A stretch of DNA of 64,000 bases from Xylocopilactobacillus apicola (GTDB lineage Bacteria > Bacillota > Bacilli > Lactobacillales > Lactobacillaceae): positions 558,001 through 622,000 of the forward strand of contig NZ_AP026802.1 in assembly GCF_033095985.1 (NCBI RefSeq), given 5' to 3'. Of the stretch, positions 63,448 to 64,000 are shown one piece after another; positions within the stretch are counted from its first letter, which is position 1, and each line of letters begins with the position of its first letter. The position numbers were made by a program, and so were the translations under genes. The notes under the pieces are model-generated. The model did not search any database. It was not told the DNA's origin and worked only from the letters and a program-made list of their open reading frames with translations.

Positions 63448-63482
63448 GAGTGTTGATCAGAAATGATTGACGCTCTTTTTTT
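63448..63482 (+). terminator. Terminator after the WxL-like fragment, copy 3 of the repeated terminator
   Basis: GAGTGTTGATCA and TGATTGACGCTC with a GAAA loop and seven T. It ends the island and precedes the rpsP promoter. Confidence 0.85.
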
Positions 63483-63505
63483 ATTTGGCTGTCAAGCAAA
63501 AGTAC

Positions 63506-63534
63506 TTTACACCATTCAAAAAAGTTGGTAGAAT
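63506..63534 (+). promoter_or_regulatory. Promoter of rpsP
   Basis: TTTACA (63506-63511), 17 bp and TAGAAT (63529-63534), with AAGGAG at 63555-63560 before the ATG at 63568. Confidence 0.75.
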
Positions 63535-63567
63535 GTTTAAGTTATCTTAACAAAAGGAGTACGTTTA

Positions 63568-63843
63568 ATGGCAGTAAAAATTAGAATGACGAGAATTGGT
63601 AGAAAAAAGAAGCCGTTTTATCGGATCGTAGTAGCTGATTCTAGAATGCCACGTGATGGTCGTTATATCGAACAGTTAGGTTATTTTGATCCTTTAGCTA
63701 ATCCACAAAAATTAGAATTAGATCAAGATAAGGCATTAGATTGGTTAAAGAAAGGCGCTCAGCCATCTGATACGGTCAGAAGTTTTCTTTCTAACCTTGG
63801 CGTCATGAAGAAGTATCACGACGAAAAATATACGAAAAAGTAA
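63568..63843 (+). CDS. rpsP: 30S ribosomal protein S16
   Basis: 91 residues. Opens [24 protein letters not shown] (short core [14 protein letters not shown]), then [12 protein letters not shown] and [18 protein letters not shown], all typical of S16. It normally follows ffh; here it resumes the core operon after the island. Confidence 0.97.
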   Translation: MAVKIRMTRIGRKKKPFYRIVVADSRMPRDGRYIEQLGYFDPLANPQKLELDQDKALDWLKKGAQPSDTVRSFLSNLGVMKKYHDEKYTKK

Positions 63844-63853
63844 TTGATAAATT

Positions 63854-64000
63854 ATGAATGGTGATCTACAAAAATTGATCAGAACGCTGGTTGCGCCGAT
63901 GGTCGAATTTGAAAATAAATTAAATATTGAGATTAAAGAAGACAACAATGTGATTCAATGCTCAATTCATGCAGCAGGAACTGACGTCGGTCGCTTGATT
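63854..64000 (+). CDS. khpA: KH-domain RNA-binding protein KhpA (3' end outside window)
   Basis: The first 49 residues are visible: a helical start (LQKLIRTLVAPMVE) and the beginning of a KH domain ending at GTDVGRLI, where the GxxG loop should follow. rpsP-khpA-rimM-trmD is the conserved order. KhpA partners KhpB in controlling cell elongation and RNA binding. The ATG lies 10 nt after rpsP. Confidence 0.88.
   Translation, partial: MNGDLQKLIRTLVAPMVEFENKLNIEIKEDNNVIQCSIHAAGTDVGRLI

Overview
The window is a low-GC Gram-positive chromosome, almost certainly from a member of the Lactobacillaceae. The gene order is the classic Firmicute housekeeping order (rplU-rpmA, efp-nusB-folD-xseAB-ispA-tlyA-argR-recN, gmk-rpoZ-priA-fmt-rsmB-stp-prkC-rpe, rpmB, yloU-fakA-recG-plsX-acpP, rnc-smc-ftsY-ylxM-ffh, rpsP-khpA). 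It also carries lactobacillar traits: an oleate hydratase, WxL-type surface proteins, PepF, an OppDFBCA peptide transporter, and isoprenoid genes without dxs. I saw no rRNA, tRNA or CRISPR array.

Layout. 1-5.3 kb: the end of aspS, fused in frame to a GNAT acetyltransferase domain, then a second GNAT, LemA and TPM-domain proteins, a flavodoxin-fold reductase and a membrane protein. 5.3-11.1 kb, minus strand: pepF and a 1340-residue WxL surface protein. 11.4-13.1 kb: oleate hydratase. 13.1-33.9 kb: a long co-oriented run of ribosomal-protein, translation, DNA repair, folate, isoprenoid and rRNA-modification genes. It ends in a phosphatase, a PASTA kinase and a second PASTA kinase-like protein whose catalytic motifs are eroded. 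33.9-39.6 kb: rpmB (minus), then yloU, fakA, recG, plsX and acpP. 39.6-45.4 kb: the oligopeptide ABC transporter. 45.5-52.8 kb: rnc, smc, ftsY, ylxM, ffh. 52.8-63.5 kb: an accessory island between ffh and rpsP. 63.5 kb to the end: rpsP and the start of khpA.

The island is the most unusual part. It opens with a large BspA-like surface protein gene that is switched out of frame by a run of nine G just after its signal peptide, a likely phase-variation switch. Next come a decayed IS66 end, an ABC half-transporter, a truncated gene of possible Rgg/TPR type cut by an IS66 copy without target-site duplication, a secreted permuted NlpC/P60-like (YiiX-type) hydrolase with a membrane-anchored partner and a possible 33-residue leader peptide, and an orphan C-terminal WxL-like cassette. 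Three near-identical terminators and a duplicated 70-bp intergenic sequence bracket these units and suggest cassette-like duplication.

In the core, three departures from the usual plan stand out. The rpmA reading frame lacks the Prp cleavage motif, and no prp gene lies between rplU and rpmA. The usual rsgA position is taken by the probable pseudokinase. The AspRS carries a fused acetyltransferase.
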